From assembly GCA_002529455.1 (NCBI GenBank), contig NYMS01000056.1, forward strand, positions 1 to 64,000: a DNA stretch of 64,000 nt, in the 5' to 3' direction. This document shows, piece after piece, positions 50,815-59,368 of this stretch. A program made the translations under genes and the position numbers. The DNA comes from Glycomyces fuscus (GTDB lineage Bacteria; Actinomycetota; Actinomycetes; Streptosporangiales; Streptosporangiaceae). The notes beneath the pieces were generated by a model. It was not told the origin of the DNA and did not search any database. It saw only the letters and a program-made list of their open reading frames with translations. Position 1 is the stretch's first letter. Each line of letters opens with the position of its first letter.

Positions 50815-51489
50815 TCAGCTCCGGTACTCGGTGGTGTCCATGGACAGGGCGATCTCGTCGTACACGGCGGAGTACTGGGAGTCGGCCGACCACACGTAGA
50901 GCAGGACGTCGCTGAGCGGCAGGAACCACATGCGCACCTCGAAGGTGTCGCCGTTGACGCACGTCACGTTCCACACCGAGTGGTGCGAGGTGAGGCCGTC
51001 GGCGTGGTCGGTGAAGTCGGAGACCGCGAGCTCGGCCCCCTCCACGCCGATGCCTCCGGAGGCGGCGGTGTTGAGGCTGCGGCAGCTGCCGGTGTCGGCG
51101 GCCCAGCCGTCGTCCTTGGTGAAGGACTCGTCCTCGCCCGGCCAGCCCTGGGGGTGCTTCTCGGCCGCGTGCGGGGTCAGCTGCACCGAGCCGTACCCGC
51201 ACGCCTCCTGCCCCGGCGGGCTCATGCACAGCACGCCGCCCTCGCTCCGGGTCTCCCAGCCCTCGGGGACCTTGACGGACACGCCCTCGATGCTCTCGTC
51301 GGCGAACTCCTCCGGCGCCGGAGGCTCCGCCGCGGGCAGGGGCCCGCTCTCGCCGAGCTGCAGTTCGGCCTCGCTCCCGCCGCCGCCGGAGCAGGCCGCC
51401 AGGAACACCAGTGCCGCGGCGGCCGCGGCCGTTCCCGTGCCGACGCGCCCAGCGCGTACCCGCCGCCGTCGCCCGTGGATGCCCGCCAT
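50815..51489 (-). CDS. Putative lipoprotein of unknown function
   Basis: 224 residues. The N-terminus is strongly basic, then hydrophobic (AAAAAALVFLAAC) with a lipobox LAAC and a Gly/Ser linker, indicating export and lipidation. The mature part has cysteines in VLCMSPPGQEACGYG, GSCRS and VTCVNG that may form disulfides. No family recognised. It ends 186 bases upstream of the M16 start on the same strand. Confidence 0.75.
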   Translation of the reverse strand: MAGIHGRRRRVRAGRVGTGTAAAAAALVFLAACSGGGGSEAELQLGESGPLPAAEPPAPEEFADESIEGVSVKVPEGWETRSEGGVLCMSPPGQEACGYGSVQLTPHAAEKHPQGWPGEDESFTKDDGWAADTGSCRSLNTAASGGIGVEGAELAVSDFTDHADGLTSHHSVWNVTCVNGDTFEVRMWFLPLSDVLLYVWSADSQYSAVYDEIALSMDTTEYRS

Positions 51490-51630
51490 GCAGTCGTCCC
51501 TCCCGTGCGTCCCGTGCTCGAAACACCGTTGACCTTAGCGCGCTTACCGACACACGGCGCGCATCGGACGATCCCGCACGTTCCGGGCGGGGAGTGCGGG
51601 CGGCGATCCGCCTCCCGGGGCCGTGGCCAC

Positions 51631-51642
51631 TACGCTGGGCCC
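51631..51642 (+). promoter_or_regulatory. -10 element placing sppA on a leaderless transcript
   Basis: TACGCT at 51631-51636 is followed by six bases and then the sppA ATG, so transcription would begin at or within a base of the start codon. There is no ribosome binding site, consistent with leaderless expression common in actinomycetes. Confidence 0.55.
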
Positions 51643-53412
51643 ATGGTGGACCTCGCGAAGATCATGGAACCCTTGTCCCTCGCCCGACAGCGCCCCCAGG
51701 GGCCGCTGGTACTGGAGCTGGACCTGACGGAGGGGGTCGCCGACGAGGCCCCCGGGGACCCGGTCAGCCAGATCATGAACCGGCGCAAGCAGCACTACCT
51801 GGACGTCCTGGAGGGGATCCGCCGCGGCGCGCGCGACCCGCGGGTCGCGGCCCTGCTGGTACGGGTGGACGCCCGCTCCCTGGGGTTCGCCAAGGTGCAG
51901 GAGCTGCGCCGCACCGTCGCCGACTTCCGCGCGGCGGGCAAGCCCGCGGTGGCCTGGGCCGACTCCTTCGGCGAGACCGGCGAGGGGAACCTGCCCTACT
52001 ACCTGGCCTGCGCGTTCTCGCGCGTGGTCATGGCGCCCACCGGCGTGCTCGGGCTGACCGGCCTGAGGATGCGCACGACGTTCGTCAAGGGCGCCCTGGA
52101 CAAGCTGGACGTGTCCTACGAGGTGGGCGCGCGCCACGAGTACAAGAACGCGCTGAACGGCGTCACCGAGACCGGGTACACCGCCGCCCAGCGCGAGGCC
52201 AGCGAACGGATCGTCACCTCGCTGGGCGACCAGTTGGCCGAGGCGGTCTCGCGGGCCCGGGGGATGTCCGAGGAGGAGGTGCGCGCGCTGGTCTCGCGCG
52301 GCCCGTTCCTGGCCCGCGAGGCGGTCGAGGAGAACCTGGTCGACGGGCTCGCCCACCGGGACGAGGTCTACGCGCAGCTGTTCGAGCAGGTGCGGGGCGC
52401 GGCCCCGGAGAGGGACGGCGGGGCCGGGAAGGCGCGCGGGAGGAGCGGCGGCGGCCGGGACACCGGGCCGGAACTGCAGTTCGTCACCCGTTACCACCGC
52501 AAGCACACGCCGCCGCAGCTGTCCCGCGGCACCGGCGGACCGGGGTACATCGCGCTGGTCTCGGCCACCGGGACGATCAGCCTGGGCCGGACCCGGCGCT
52601 CGCCGCTGGGCGGCGGCACCGTCATGGGTTCGGACACCGTGGCGGCCGCCTTCCGCGCCGCGCGCAAGGACCCCCAGGTCAAGGCGGTCGTGTTCCGGGT
52701 GGACAGCCGGGGAGGCTCCCCCACCGCCTCCGACGCGATCCGGCGCGAGAGCGAGCTGACCAGCCGGGCGGGCATCCCCGTGGTGTCCGTGATGGGCGAC
52801 GTCGCCGCGTCCGGCGGCTACTACGTGACCCTGGGCTCCGACGCGATCGTCGCCCAGCCGGGCACCCTGACCGGCTCCATCGGCGTGATCACCGGAAAGC
52901 CGGTGCTCGGCGCGCTGAGGGAGCGGTACGGCGTGACCAGCGACTCCGTGCGTACCGGCGAGCACGCGGGCATGTTCGACACCGACCGGCCCTTCACCGA
53001 GTCCGAGTGGGAGCGGGTCAACGCGCTCCTGGACGAGATCTACGAGGACTTCACCGGCAAGGTCGCCGCCGCGAGGGGGATGACCCGCGAGCAGGTGCAC
53101 GAGGTGGCCCGGGGCCGGGTGTGGACCGGCCGCGACGCACACGAGCGCGGCCTGGTGGACGAACTGGGCGGCCTGGAGACCGCTGTGCGGCTGGCCAGGG
53201 AGAAGGCGGGCGCGGGGCCGCTGCCGGTGCGGGCCTTCCCGCGGTCGCACCCGCTCGACCGGATCCGCCAGCACGAGTCGAGCGAGGACGTGGGCGCGTC
53301 GGGTCCGCAGACCGTGGTCGGCGCCTGGGGTCCCCTGGAGCACGTGGCCGTGGCGATGGGGCTGCCCGTGGGCGGTCCGCTGATGATGCCGGGGCTGTGG
53401 GAGATCCGTTGA
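51643..53412 (+). CDS. sppA: Signal peptide peptidase SppA (long form)
   Basis: 589 residues with two tandem crotonase-like domains. The first supplies the catalytic lysine candidate (VGARHEYKNALNGVTETGYT); the second the nucleophile serine (VMGDVAASGGYYVTLGSDAIVAQPGTLTGSIGVI). This matches the 67-kDa SppA type. An N-terminal membrane helix is not obvious, unlike E. coli SppA. It degrades cleaved signal peptides. A flavin reductase gene overlaps its stop codon. Confidence 0.9.
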   Translation: MVDLAKIMEPLSLARQRPQGPLVLELDLTEGVADEAPGDPVSQIMNRRKQHYLDVLEGIRRGARDPRVAALLVRVDARSLGFAKVQELRRTVADFRAAGKPAVAWADSFGETGEGNLPYYLACAFSRVVMAPTGVLGLTGLRMRTTFVKGALDKLDVSYEVGARHEYKNALNGVTETGYTAAQREASERIVTSLGDQLAEAVSRARGMSEEEVRALVSRGPFLAREAVEENLVDGLAHRDEVYAQLFEQVRGAAPERDGGAGKARGRSGGGRDTGPELQFVTRYHRKHTPPQLSRGTGGPGYIALVSATGTISLGRTRRSPLGGGTVMGSDTVAAAFRAARKDPQVKAVVFRVDSRGGSPTASDAIRRESELTSRAGIPVVSVMGDVAASGGYYVTLGSDAIVAQPGTLTGSIGVITGKPVLGALRERYGVTSDSVRTGEHAGMFDTDRPFTESEWERVNALLDEIYEDFTGKVAAARGMTREQVHEVARGRVWTGRDAHERGLVDELGGLETAVRLAREKAGAGPLPVRAFPRSHPLDRIRQHESSEDVGASGPQTVVGAWGPLEHVAVAMGLPVGGPLMMPGLWEIR

Positions 53413-53891
53413 CCGGGACGTACCTGGACGCGATGGCCCGGCTGCCCGTCGGCGTCACGGTGGTGACCGTCGCCGACGGCCGCGACGACGTGGGGGCCAC
53501 CGTCAGCGCCTTCGGATCGGTTTCGGCCGACCCGCCGGTGGTGTCGGTCAGCGTCGACGCCAGCGGCTACATGGCCGAGGTGATCGAGGAGGTCGGCGCC
53601 TTCGCCGTGAACGTGCTGGGCGGCGGCCAGCGGGCCGTGGCCGGGCGCTTCTCCGCCGAGGGGCGCCCCAGCGCGCGCCTGCTGGTGACCGACCAGGCCC
53701 ACCACCGGGGCGAGCGCACCCGCGCGATCGTGCTGGACGACGCCCTGGCGGCGCTGGAGTGCTCCGTGCGCCAGCGGGTGCCGGTCGGCGATCACGTGGT
53801 GTTCTTCGCCGACGTGGTCGGCCTGCCCGGGGTCCGGGGCGAGGGCGGAGCCCTGGTGCGCCGGTCCGGCCGGTACCAGGTGGTGGAGTAG
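53409..53891 (+). CDS. Flavin reductase-like FMN-binding protein
   Basis: 160 residues. The opening MARLPVGVTVVTV and VGATVSAFGSVSADPPVVSVSV, VGAFAVNVLGGGQ and the C-terminal ALVRRSGRYQVVE are typical of the HpaC/FRP-like flavin reductases that supply reduced flavin to monooxygenases. The start is most likely TTG 53409, overlapping the sppA stop (TTGA) with GGGAG in the right place; ATG 53433 is an alternative. No partner oxygenase is nearby. Confidence 0.85.
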   Translation: MTGTYLDAMARLPVGVTVVTVADGRDDVGATVSAFGSVSADPPVVSVSVDASGYMAEVIEEVGAFAVNVLGGGQRAVAGRFSAEGRPSARLLVTDQAHHRGERTRAIVLDDALAALECSVRQRVPVGDHVVFFADVVGLPGVRGEGGALVRRSGRYQVVE

Positions 53892-54007
53892 GGCGCTCCC
53901 CCCGGGGGCAGGACCCGCCGGGGAGCGGTCGTGCGCGGCCGTTCCCCGGCCCGGCCTCCGCGGGCGGCCGGCCGGAGGCGGAATCCCCCCGCCGCACCGG
54001 CCCCGCC

Positions 54008-54042
54008 GGGGACGCCGGCGGCCTCACACCGCCGGCGTCCCC
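54008..54042. terminator. Bidirectional terminator hairpin
   Basis: A 14-base perfect stem (GGGGACGCCGGCGG / CCGCCGGCGTCCCC) with a seven-base loop, between the convergent flavin reductase and osmoprotectant transporter genes. Confidence 0.8.
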
Positions 54043-54047
54043 GCCGC

Positions 54048-54947
54048 TCAGGCGAGCCCCTCCTGCTCCAGCCACTCCTGGGCGACGTCGGCGGCGTTCT
54101 CGTTGCCGATGACCACCCGCTCGTTGAGCTGGGTGAGGGTGTCGGTGGTCAGGGCGGCGGAGACCGCGTTCAGCGCGGCGCGTGCGGTCTCGTCCACCTG
54201 CTCGCCGTTGACCAGCGGGGTGATGTTCTGCGCGCCGAACAGGTTCTCCGGGTCCTCCAGGACCACGAAGTCGTTCGCGGCGATCTGCGGGTCGGTGGTG
54301 AACAGGTTCGCCGCCTGGATGTCGCCGTCCAGGAGCGCCTGGGTCAGCAGCGCCACCTCCAGGGAGCGGAACTCCCCGAACTCCACCCCGTAGACGTCGG
54401 CCAGGCCCACCACGCCCTGCTGGCGGGTCTCGAACTCCGGCGGGCCGCCCAGGGTCAGCTCCCCGGCCGCACCGGCCAGGTCCTCCAGGCTGGCCAGGTC
54501 GTGCTCCTCGGCGACCTCGCTGGTGACGGTGACCGAGTCCTTGTTCTCCGCGCTGGAGGAGTCGAGGATCTCCAGGCCCTCGGGCAGCGCCTCGGTGACC
54601 CGCTGGTTGGTCTCCTCGCTGCTGCCGGTGGGCGCGTCCTCGTCGAGGTGGGCCAGGATCGCGCCGTTGTACTCGGGGAACACGGACAGGTTGCCGGACT
54701 CGATCTGGGAGTAGTAGACCTCGCGGCTGCCGATGCTGAGCTGGTAGTCGACCTCCACCCCCTCCGCCTCCATGGCCCGGCCGTAGATCTCGGCGAGCAG
54801 GGTGGACTCGGGGAAGTCGGCGGAGCCGATCACGACCGCGCCGCCGGAGTCACCGCCGGAGCCGCCGCCCTCCTCCGCGTAGGGGTCGCTGGCCCCGCAG
54901 CCGGTCAGGAGCAGTACGGCCAGGGGCAGGGCGAGTCTCTTGTACAT
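54048..54947 (-). CDS. Osmoprotectant ABC transporter substrate-binding lipoprotein
   Basis: 299 residues. The signal peptide ends in LLLTGC, a lipobox. The mature protein has VVIGSADFPESTLLAEIYGRAMEAEGVEVDYQLSIGSREVYYSQIESGNLSVFPEYNGA, characteristic of OpuCC/OsmX-type choline and betaine binders. It captures the solute outside and delivers it to the permease pair. It is the last gene of the operon, starting 22 bases after the second permease. GAGAGAAGG precedes the ATG. Confidence 0.9.
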   Translation of the reverse strand: MYKRLALPLAVLLLTGCGASDPYAEEGGGSGGDSGGAVVIGSADFPESTLLAEIYGRAMEAEGVEVDYQLSIGSREVYYSQIESGNLSVFPEYNGAILAHLDEDAPTGSSEETNQRVTEALPEGLEILDSSSAENKDSVTVTSEVAEEHDLASLEDLAGAAGELTLGGPPEFETRQQGVVGLADVYGVEFGEFRSLEVALLTQALLDGDIQAANLFTTDPQIAANDFVVLEDPENLFGAQNITPLVNGEQVDETARAALNAVSAALTTDTLTQLNERVVIGNENAADVAQEWLEQEGLA

Positions 54948-54969
54948 GGAACCTTCTCTCTGGAGTGGC

Positions 54970-55629
54970 CTAACGCAGGCCGGGGGCCACGAGGAACCGC
55001 CGCAGCCCGGCGAACAGGAGCGTGGTCAGGACCGCGAGCAGCACCACCAGGACCGATCCGCCGAGCATCATCGTCAGGTCCTGGCGTGCCTGGCCGTCGA
55101 CGATGTAGCGTCCCAGGCCGCCCACGCCCACGTAGGCGGCGATGGTCGCGGTCGCGACCACCTGGACGGCGGCGGTGCGCATCCCGATGAGGATGAGCGG
55201 TGTGGCCACGGGCAGTTCGAGGCGCAGCAGCACCTGGTGGCCGCGCATGCCCATGCCGACCGCGGCGTCCCTGAGCCGGGGCTCCACGCCGCGCACCCCC
55301 TCGTGGGTGTTGACCAGGATCGGGGGCACGGCGAGCGCCACCAGCGCGCACAGCACGGGGACGATCCCGATCCCGGCGGCCAGCACGATGAGGAACAGGA
55401 CGCCGATGGTGGGCAGGGCGCGGGCGAAGTTGGCGAGGCTGGTGGTGAGGAAGCCGCCCACGCCGGTGTGCCCGGTGAGCAGTCCCAGCGGGACGGCGAC
55501 GGCGGCGGACAGCAGCAGTCCGAGCAGCGAGTAGTAGACGTGCTCGCCCAGGCGCGCGGGGATGCCCGCGCCGCCGGTCCACTGGGCGGGGTCGGCGAAC
55601 CACGCGAACAGGTCGTTGAGGATGTCCAT
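54970..55629 (-). CDS. Osmoprotectant ABC transporter permease
   Basis: 219 residues, about six helices. The EAA-type loop AAVGMGMRGHQVLLRLELPVATPLILIGMRTA and FARALPTIGVLFLIV are typical of OpuCB/OpuCD membrane subunits. GAGAGG precedes the ATG at 55629; it starts two bases after the upstream permease stop. It forms the channel with its sister permease. Confidence 0.9.
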   Translation of the reverse strand: MDILNDLFAWFADPAQWTGGAGIPARLGEHVYYSLLGLLLSAAVAVPLGLLTGHTGVGGFLTTSLANFARALPTIGVLFLIVLAAGIGIVPVLCALVALAVPPILVNTHEGVRGVEPRLRDAAVGMGMRGHQVLLRLELPVATPLILIGMRTAAVQVVATATIAAYVGVGGLGRYIVDGQARQDLTMMLGGSVLVVLLAVLTTLLFAGLRRFLVAPGLR

Positions 55630-55631
55630 GG

Positions 55632-56423
55632 CTACCTCTCCACCGCCGTGCCACCGGTGCCGGTCCCCGCCGGGCCCGCCGGGTCCGCCGCGACGGCCTC
55701 GGCCGCGACCGCCCGGCGCCTGCGGCGCGGCGCGGCGCCGTCGCTGTGCGCCCACGGGGTGAGCAGGCGCTGGGCGAGCACGAGCACGGCGTCGGTGACG
55801 AACGCCAGCGCGACGGTGAGCACGATGCCGACCACGATGGGCGCGTCGAACTGGCGCCGGAAGCCCTCGCTGAGGATGAGCTGGCCGAGCCCTCCCAGGC
55901 CCACCAGCGAGGCGACGCTGACCATGCTGACGGTGGCCACCGAGGCCACCCGCAGCCCGGCGATGATCACCGGCACGGCCACCGGCGTCTCCACGTACAG
56001 CAGGCGGCGCAGCGGGCCGAAGCCCATGGCCACGGCGGCCTGGCGGACGTGGTCGGGGACCTGGCGCAGCCCGTCCACCACGTTGGGCAGCAGGATCACC
56101 AGGGTGTACAGGGCCAGCGGCACGACGGCCGTCCAGTCGCTGAACCCGGTGTAGGGCAGCATGAGGAAGAACAGGGCGATGGAGGGCACCGCGTAGAGCA
56201 CGTTCACGCCGGTCAGGACCGGCGGGTACAGGGGCTTCCAGCGCGCGCACGCCAGGCCGAGGGGCAGGGCGACCGCCAGTCCGATGAGGATGGACAGGTA
56301 GGCCAGCCGCATGTGCTCGGTCAGGCGGGGCAGGATGCCCCGGTCGGAGTCGCCGGGGTGGCTCCAGTTCGTGACGCCCCAGTCGGCGACGCGCACGACC
56401 CAGTCCCAGGCCTCGCCGATCAC
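55632..56423 (-). CDS. Osmoprotectant ABC transporter permease
   Basis: 263 residues. The conserved loop AAVAMGFGPLRRLLYVETPVAVPVIIAGLRVA and LYAVPSIALFFLMLPYTGFSDW identify an OpuC-type permease; the last about 35 residues are an Ala/Arg/Gly-rich tail. The GTG at 56423 overlaps the stop of the ATPase gene by four bases (GTGA), indicating coupled translation. Confidence 0.9.
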   Translation of the reverse strand: MIGEAWDWVVRVADWGVTNWSHPGDSDRGILPRLTEHMRLAYLSILIGLAVALPLGLACARWKPLYPPVLTGVNVLYAVPSIALFFLMLPYTGFSDWTAVVPLALYTLVILLPNVVDGLRQVPDHVRQAAVAMGFGPLRRLLYVETPVAVPVIIAGLRVASVATVSMVSVASLVGLGGLGQLILSEGFRRQFDAPIVVGIVLTVALAFVTDAVLVLAQRLLTPWAHSDGAAPRRRRRAVAAEAVAADPAGPAGTGTGGTAVER

Positions 56424-57547
56424 TCGGTCACCGACCACAGGGCGGTGCCCAGGTCGTCCTGTGAGACCACGCCGACCACCCGGCCGTCGGCGTCGACGCC
56501 GACCGCGCGGCCCGCGGGCGAGAGCACCGCCGCGTCCAGGGCGGCGCGCAGGGAGTCGGTGCCGACGTCGAAGGTGTGGCCGTAGGGGGCGAGTTCGAGG
56601 GAGCCCAGGGCGGTGTCCGCGGGCTCGCGGGCCAGCTGCTCGGCGCTGGCCCAGCCCAGGGGCATGCGGTCGCCGGTGACGACGAGGACCCAGGGCTCGC
56701 CCCCGAGGGAGACGGCGGCGGCGCCCGCGCGGACGCTGTCCTCCAGGACGGCGTCCTGGCGCGGTGAGAGCCTGTCCGCCGGGAAGAAGGACAGGCGCCG
56801 CACCCCCCGGTCGTAGCCGATGAAGGACTCCACGAAGGCGTCCTCGGGCGCGGCCAGCAGGTTCTGGGGCGTGTCGTACTGGGCGAGCCTGCCGCCGGGG
56901 CGGAAGACGGCGATGCGGTCGCCGAGGCGGACGGCCTCGTCGATGTCGTGGGTGACGAAGACGATGGTCTTGTGCAGCTCCTTCTGCAGGCGCAGGAGCT
57001 CGTCCTGGAGGCTGGCGCGCACGACGGGGTCCACCGCGCTGAAGGGCTCGTCCATCAGCAGGATGGGCGGGTCGGCGGCCAGGGCGCGGGCGACGCCGAC
57101 GCGCTGCTGCTGGCCCCCGGAGAGCTGGTGGGGGTAGCGCCTGGCCTGGGCGGGCTCCAGCCCGACCAGTTCCATGAGCTCCTCGGCGCGCGCCCTGGCC
57201 CCGGCCCGGCCCCAGCCGAGCAGCAGGGGCACCGTGGCGATGTTGTCGCGCACCGTGCGGTGCGGGAAGAGCCCGGCCTGCTGGATGACGTAGCCGATGG
57301 AGCGGCGCAGTGCGGCGGGGTCGCGCCGGCGCACGTCCTCGCCGTCGATGCGGACGGTGCCGCCGGTCGGTTCGACCATGCGGTTGATCATCCGCAGCGA
57401 CGTGGTCTTGCCGCTGCCGGAGGGACCCACGAAGACCGTGGTCTGGCCGCTCTCGACGGTGAGGTCCAGCTGCTCGACGGCCACCGTGCCGTCGGGGTAG
57501 AGCTTGGCGGCGCCCTCGAACGCGATCATCGGTGGTGTCGTCTCCAT
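56420..57547 (-). CDS. Osmoprotectant ABC transporter ATP-binding protein with CBS-like tail
   Basis: 375 residues. Walker A (FVGPSGSGKTTSLRMI), Q loop (YVIQQAGLFPHRTV), ABC signature (LSGGQQQRVGVARAL), Walker B (ILLMDEPFSAVDP) and the switch histidine (VFVTHDIDEA) are complete. The C-terminal about 125 residues resemble the paired CBS domains of OpuCA/OpuAA, which gate transport by ionic strength; the second ends GVDADGRVVGVVSQDDLG. First gene of the operon. ATG 57547 has only a weak upstream site. Confidence 0.92.
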   Translation of the reverse strand: METTPPMIAFEGAAKLYPDGTVAVEQLDLTVESGQTTVFVGPSGSGKTTSLRMINRMVEPTGGTVRIDGEDVRRRDPAALRRSIGYVIQQAGLFPHRTVRDNIATVPLLLGWGRAGARARAEELMELVGLEPAQARRYPHQLSGGQQQRVGVARALAADPPILLMDEPFSAVDPVVRASLQDELLRLQKELHKTIVFVTHDIDEAVRLGDRIAVFRPGGRLAQYDTPQNLLAAPEDAFVESFIGYDRGVRRLSFFPADRLSPRQDAVLEDSVRAGAAAVSLGGEPWVLVVTGDRMPLGWASAEQLAREPADTALGSLELAPYGHTFDVGTDSLRAALDAAVLSPAGRAVGVDADGRVVGVVSQDDLGTALWSVTE

Positions 57548-57713
57548 TCGGGGAACCGGAAGGTGGGGTGTGGCGCGGGGCAGGCCGTTCGCACGTTACC
57601 CACGCGCACGCGCGTCAAACCGGGAGGTGGGAGGCCGTGACCGTACCGGGACCGGAGGTCGCGCGGGCATGCCGAGGGGCCGGGCCCGGGGCCCGGACCC
57701 TCGGTGCGCCGCT

Positions 57714-58385
57714 TCAGTCCTGACGGGCGATCCAGTCTGCGAGCTGGTGCAGGTCGTCCAGGACGGCGTCGGCCCGGGCCGCCTCCTCGGCGGCGGCGTG
57801 GCGGTAGCCGTAGATCCCCCGGCGCAGCAGGACGGTGCGCATCCCGGCGGCGCGGGCGGGGAGGACGTCGTTGTCGACGCGGTCGCCGACGTAGACGATC
57901 TCGCCGGGGTCCGCGTCGGGGCTGGTGGCCCGGACCAGGGACAGGACGCGGTCGAAGAACTCGGGCTGGGGCTTGTGGACGCCCCAGTCGTCGGAGATGC
58001 CGATGCCGTCCACGCCCAGGTCCATGGCGGCCAGGGTCGGTCCGGCCTCGGGCGGCTGGTTGCCCGCGATGACCAGGGAGATCCCGGACGCGCGCATGGC
58101 CGCGAAGGCGGGGCGCACGTCGGGGTAGAGGTCGCGTTCACCGAAGTGCTCGCGCTCCCCGTCGGGGTCCTCGGCGCGCCAGCGGGCGCTCTCGGCCGCG
58201 AGGTCGAACCCGGGCACGAGCAGGCGGAAGCCGTCGGTGAGGGTGCCGCCGGAGGCGAGCACGCCGCCGATGGTCCCGAAGAAGGCCATGTGCGGGATGC
58301 CGAAGCGGTCGGCCCAGCGCGCGAAGATCCGCGTCTCGTCGACGAGTGTCTCGCCGACGTCGAACACCGCAGTACGAATAGCCAC
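57714..58385 (-). CDS. HAD-superfamily hydrolase (HAD-IA type)
   Basis: 223 residues. Motif I TAVFDVGETLVDE (the second aspartate replaced by glutamate in DVGET), motif II LVIAGNQPP, motif III lysine in WGVHKPQPEFF and motif IV YVGDRVDNDVLPA. These enzymes usually dephosphorylate small metabolites. Loss of the acid D+2 (usually DXD, here DXGE) occurs in some subgroups. The start is GTG 58385. No clear operon partner. Confidence 0.85.
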   Translation of the reverse strand: MAIRTAVFDVGETLVDETRIFARWADRFGIPHMAFFGTIGGVLASGGTLTDGFRLLVPGFDLAAESARWRAEDPDGEREHFGERDLYPDVRPAFAAMRASGISLVIAGNQPPEAGPTLAAMDLGVDGIGISDDWGVHKPQPEFFDRVLSLVRATSPDADPGEIVYVGDRVDNDVLPARAAGMRTVLLRRGIYGYRHAAAEEAARADAVLDDLHQLADWIARQD

Positions 58386-58501
58386 GGTCAGGGAGTGTAC
58401 AAGCCGCCGACGACGGTTCCCGGAGCGGGGAAGGGGCCGTGGTCGGGGACCGACCGCCGGGGGCGGGGCGGGCCCGGCGGCGCGGGCTCGCCCGTGGCGG
58501 T

Positions 58502-59257
58502 TCAGCTGGGCGGGCGCAGCACCGCGAAGGCGTCGGTGATCTGGAGGCTGCGGTCGCGGAACCGGAAGAGCGCGGCGGGCCTGCCCCCGGAGCGGCCCGA
58601 GGGCACCGAGCGGCCGGTCTCCTCGATCTGCCCCCGGCGCAGCAGGACGCGGCGCAGGTTGGTGGCGGCCACGTCGTGGCCCAGCGCGGCCCGGTAGTAG
58701 CCGGACAGCTCCGACATCGTGAACTCCGGCGGCGCCAGGGCGAACCCCACGTTGGTGTAGCTGAGCTTGGCGCGCAGCCGCTGGCGCCCGGAGCGGACGA
58801 TGGAGGCGTGGTCGAAGGCCATGGGCGGCAGGTCGGCGGCCGGGTGCCAGCCGGTGTCGGCGGGCACGACCGGATCGACGTCGGCCGGGACCAGCCCCAG
58901 GTAGGCGGTGGCCAGGGTGCGGCGCCGGGGGACGCGGTCGGGGTCGCTGCGGGTCTCCAGCTGCTCCAGGTGTGACAGATCCCTCACGTCGACCTTCTGG
59001 GCGAGCTGGCGCCGGATGGAGGCGCCCAGGTTCTCCCCCCGGCCGAGCCTGCCGCCGGGCAGCGCCCAGGCGCCCTCACAGGGCGGCAGGGCCCTGCGCC
59101 ACAGCAGTACGCACAGTTCTCCGCCACGGATCTGGAGCACGACCGCGAGCGCCTCGTGCACCGAGAGCTCCGCGTGGTCGGCCGCGGAGCAGACGGACGC
59201 GGCGACCTGTCCGTTTTCCTGAGGGATGTCCACCCTGTCCCTTCCGTTATCCGTCAT
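58502..59257 (-). CDS. nrtR: NUDIX-domain transcriptional regulator (NrtR-like)
   Basis: 251 residues. An N-terminal NUDIX-like domain (EALAVVLQIRGGELCVLLWRRALPPCEGAWALPGGRLGRGENLGASIRRQLAQKV, with a degenerate Nudix box) is followed by a winged-helix domain with a proline/tyrosine-rich linker (YTNVGFALAPPEFTMSELSGYYRAALG...ATNLRRVLLRRGQIEETG). This is the NrtR architecture, which senses ADP-ribose and represses NAD synthesis. It is divergent from nadA with a palindrome in between, strongly supporting the assignment. ATG 59257. Confidence 0.9.
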   Translation of the reverse strand: MTDNGRDRVDIPQENGQVAASVCSAADHAELSVHEALAVVLQIRGGELCVLLWRRALPPCEGAWALPGGRLGRGENLGASIRRQLAQKVDVRDLSHLEQLETRSDPDRVPRRRTLATAYLGLVPADVDPVVPADTGWHPAADLPPMAFDHASIVRSGRQRLRAKLSYTNVGFALAPPEFTMSELSGYYRAALGHDVAATNLRRVLLRRGQIEETGRSVPSGRSGGRPAALFRFRDRSLQITDAFAVLRPPS

Positions 59258-59270
59258 GTTAAGCTGCAAG

Positions 59271-59297
59271 AGGTTTGTGCCTGACAGACAAAAACCT
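59271..59297. promoter_or_regulatory. Candidate NrtR operator between nrtR and nadA
   Basis: The inverted repeat TTTGT-N9-ACAAA at 59274-59292 extends to AGG...CCT at 59271-59297. It lies 14 bases upstream of the nrtR start and 72 bases before nadA, in the only intergenic space the divergent pair shares. Confidence 0.6.
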
Positions 59298-59368
59298 GTC
59301 CGCCCGCAGACCCTCCCCGGCACGGCGCCCGCACGGCGTTGCCCACAGCCTCAAGGAAGTAGTTGGAC

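Noticed and set aside
47494..51642. Plus-strand frame of more than 1,300 codons running into sppA
   Set aside because: It is the antisense of the kinase, both M16 genes and the lipoprotein, with low-complexity Gly/Arg/Val/Leu composition; only the part from 51643 is a real gene.
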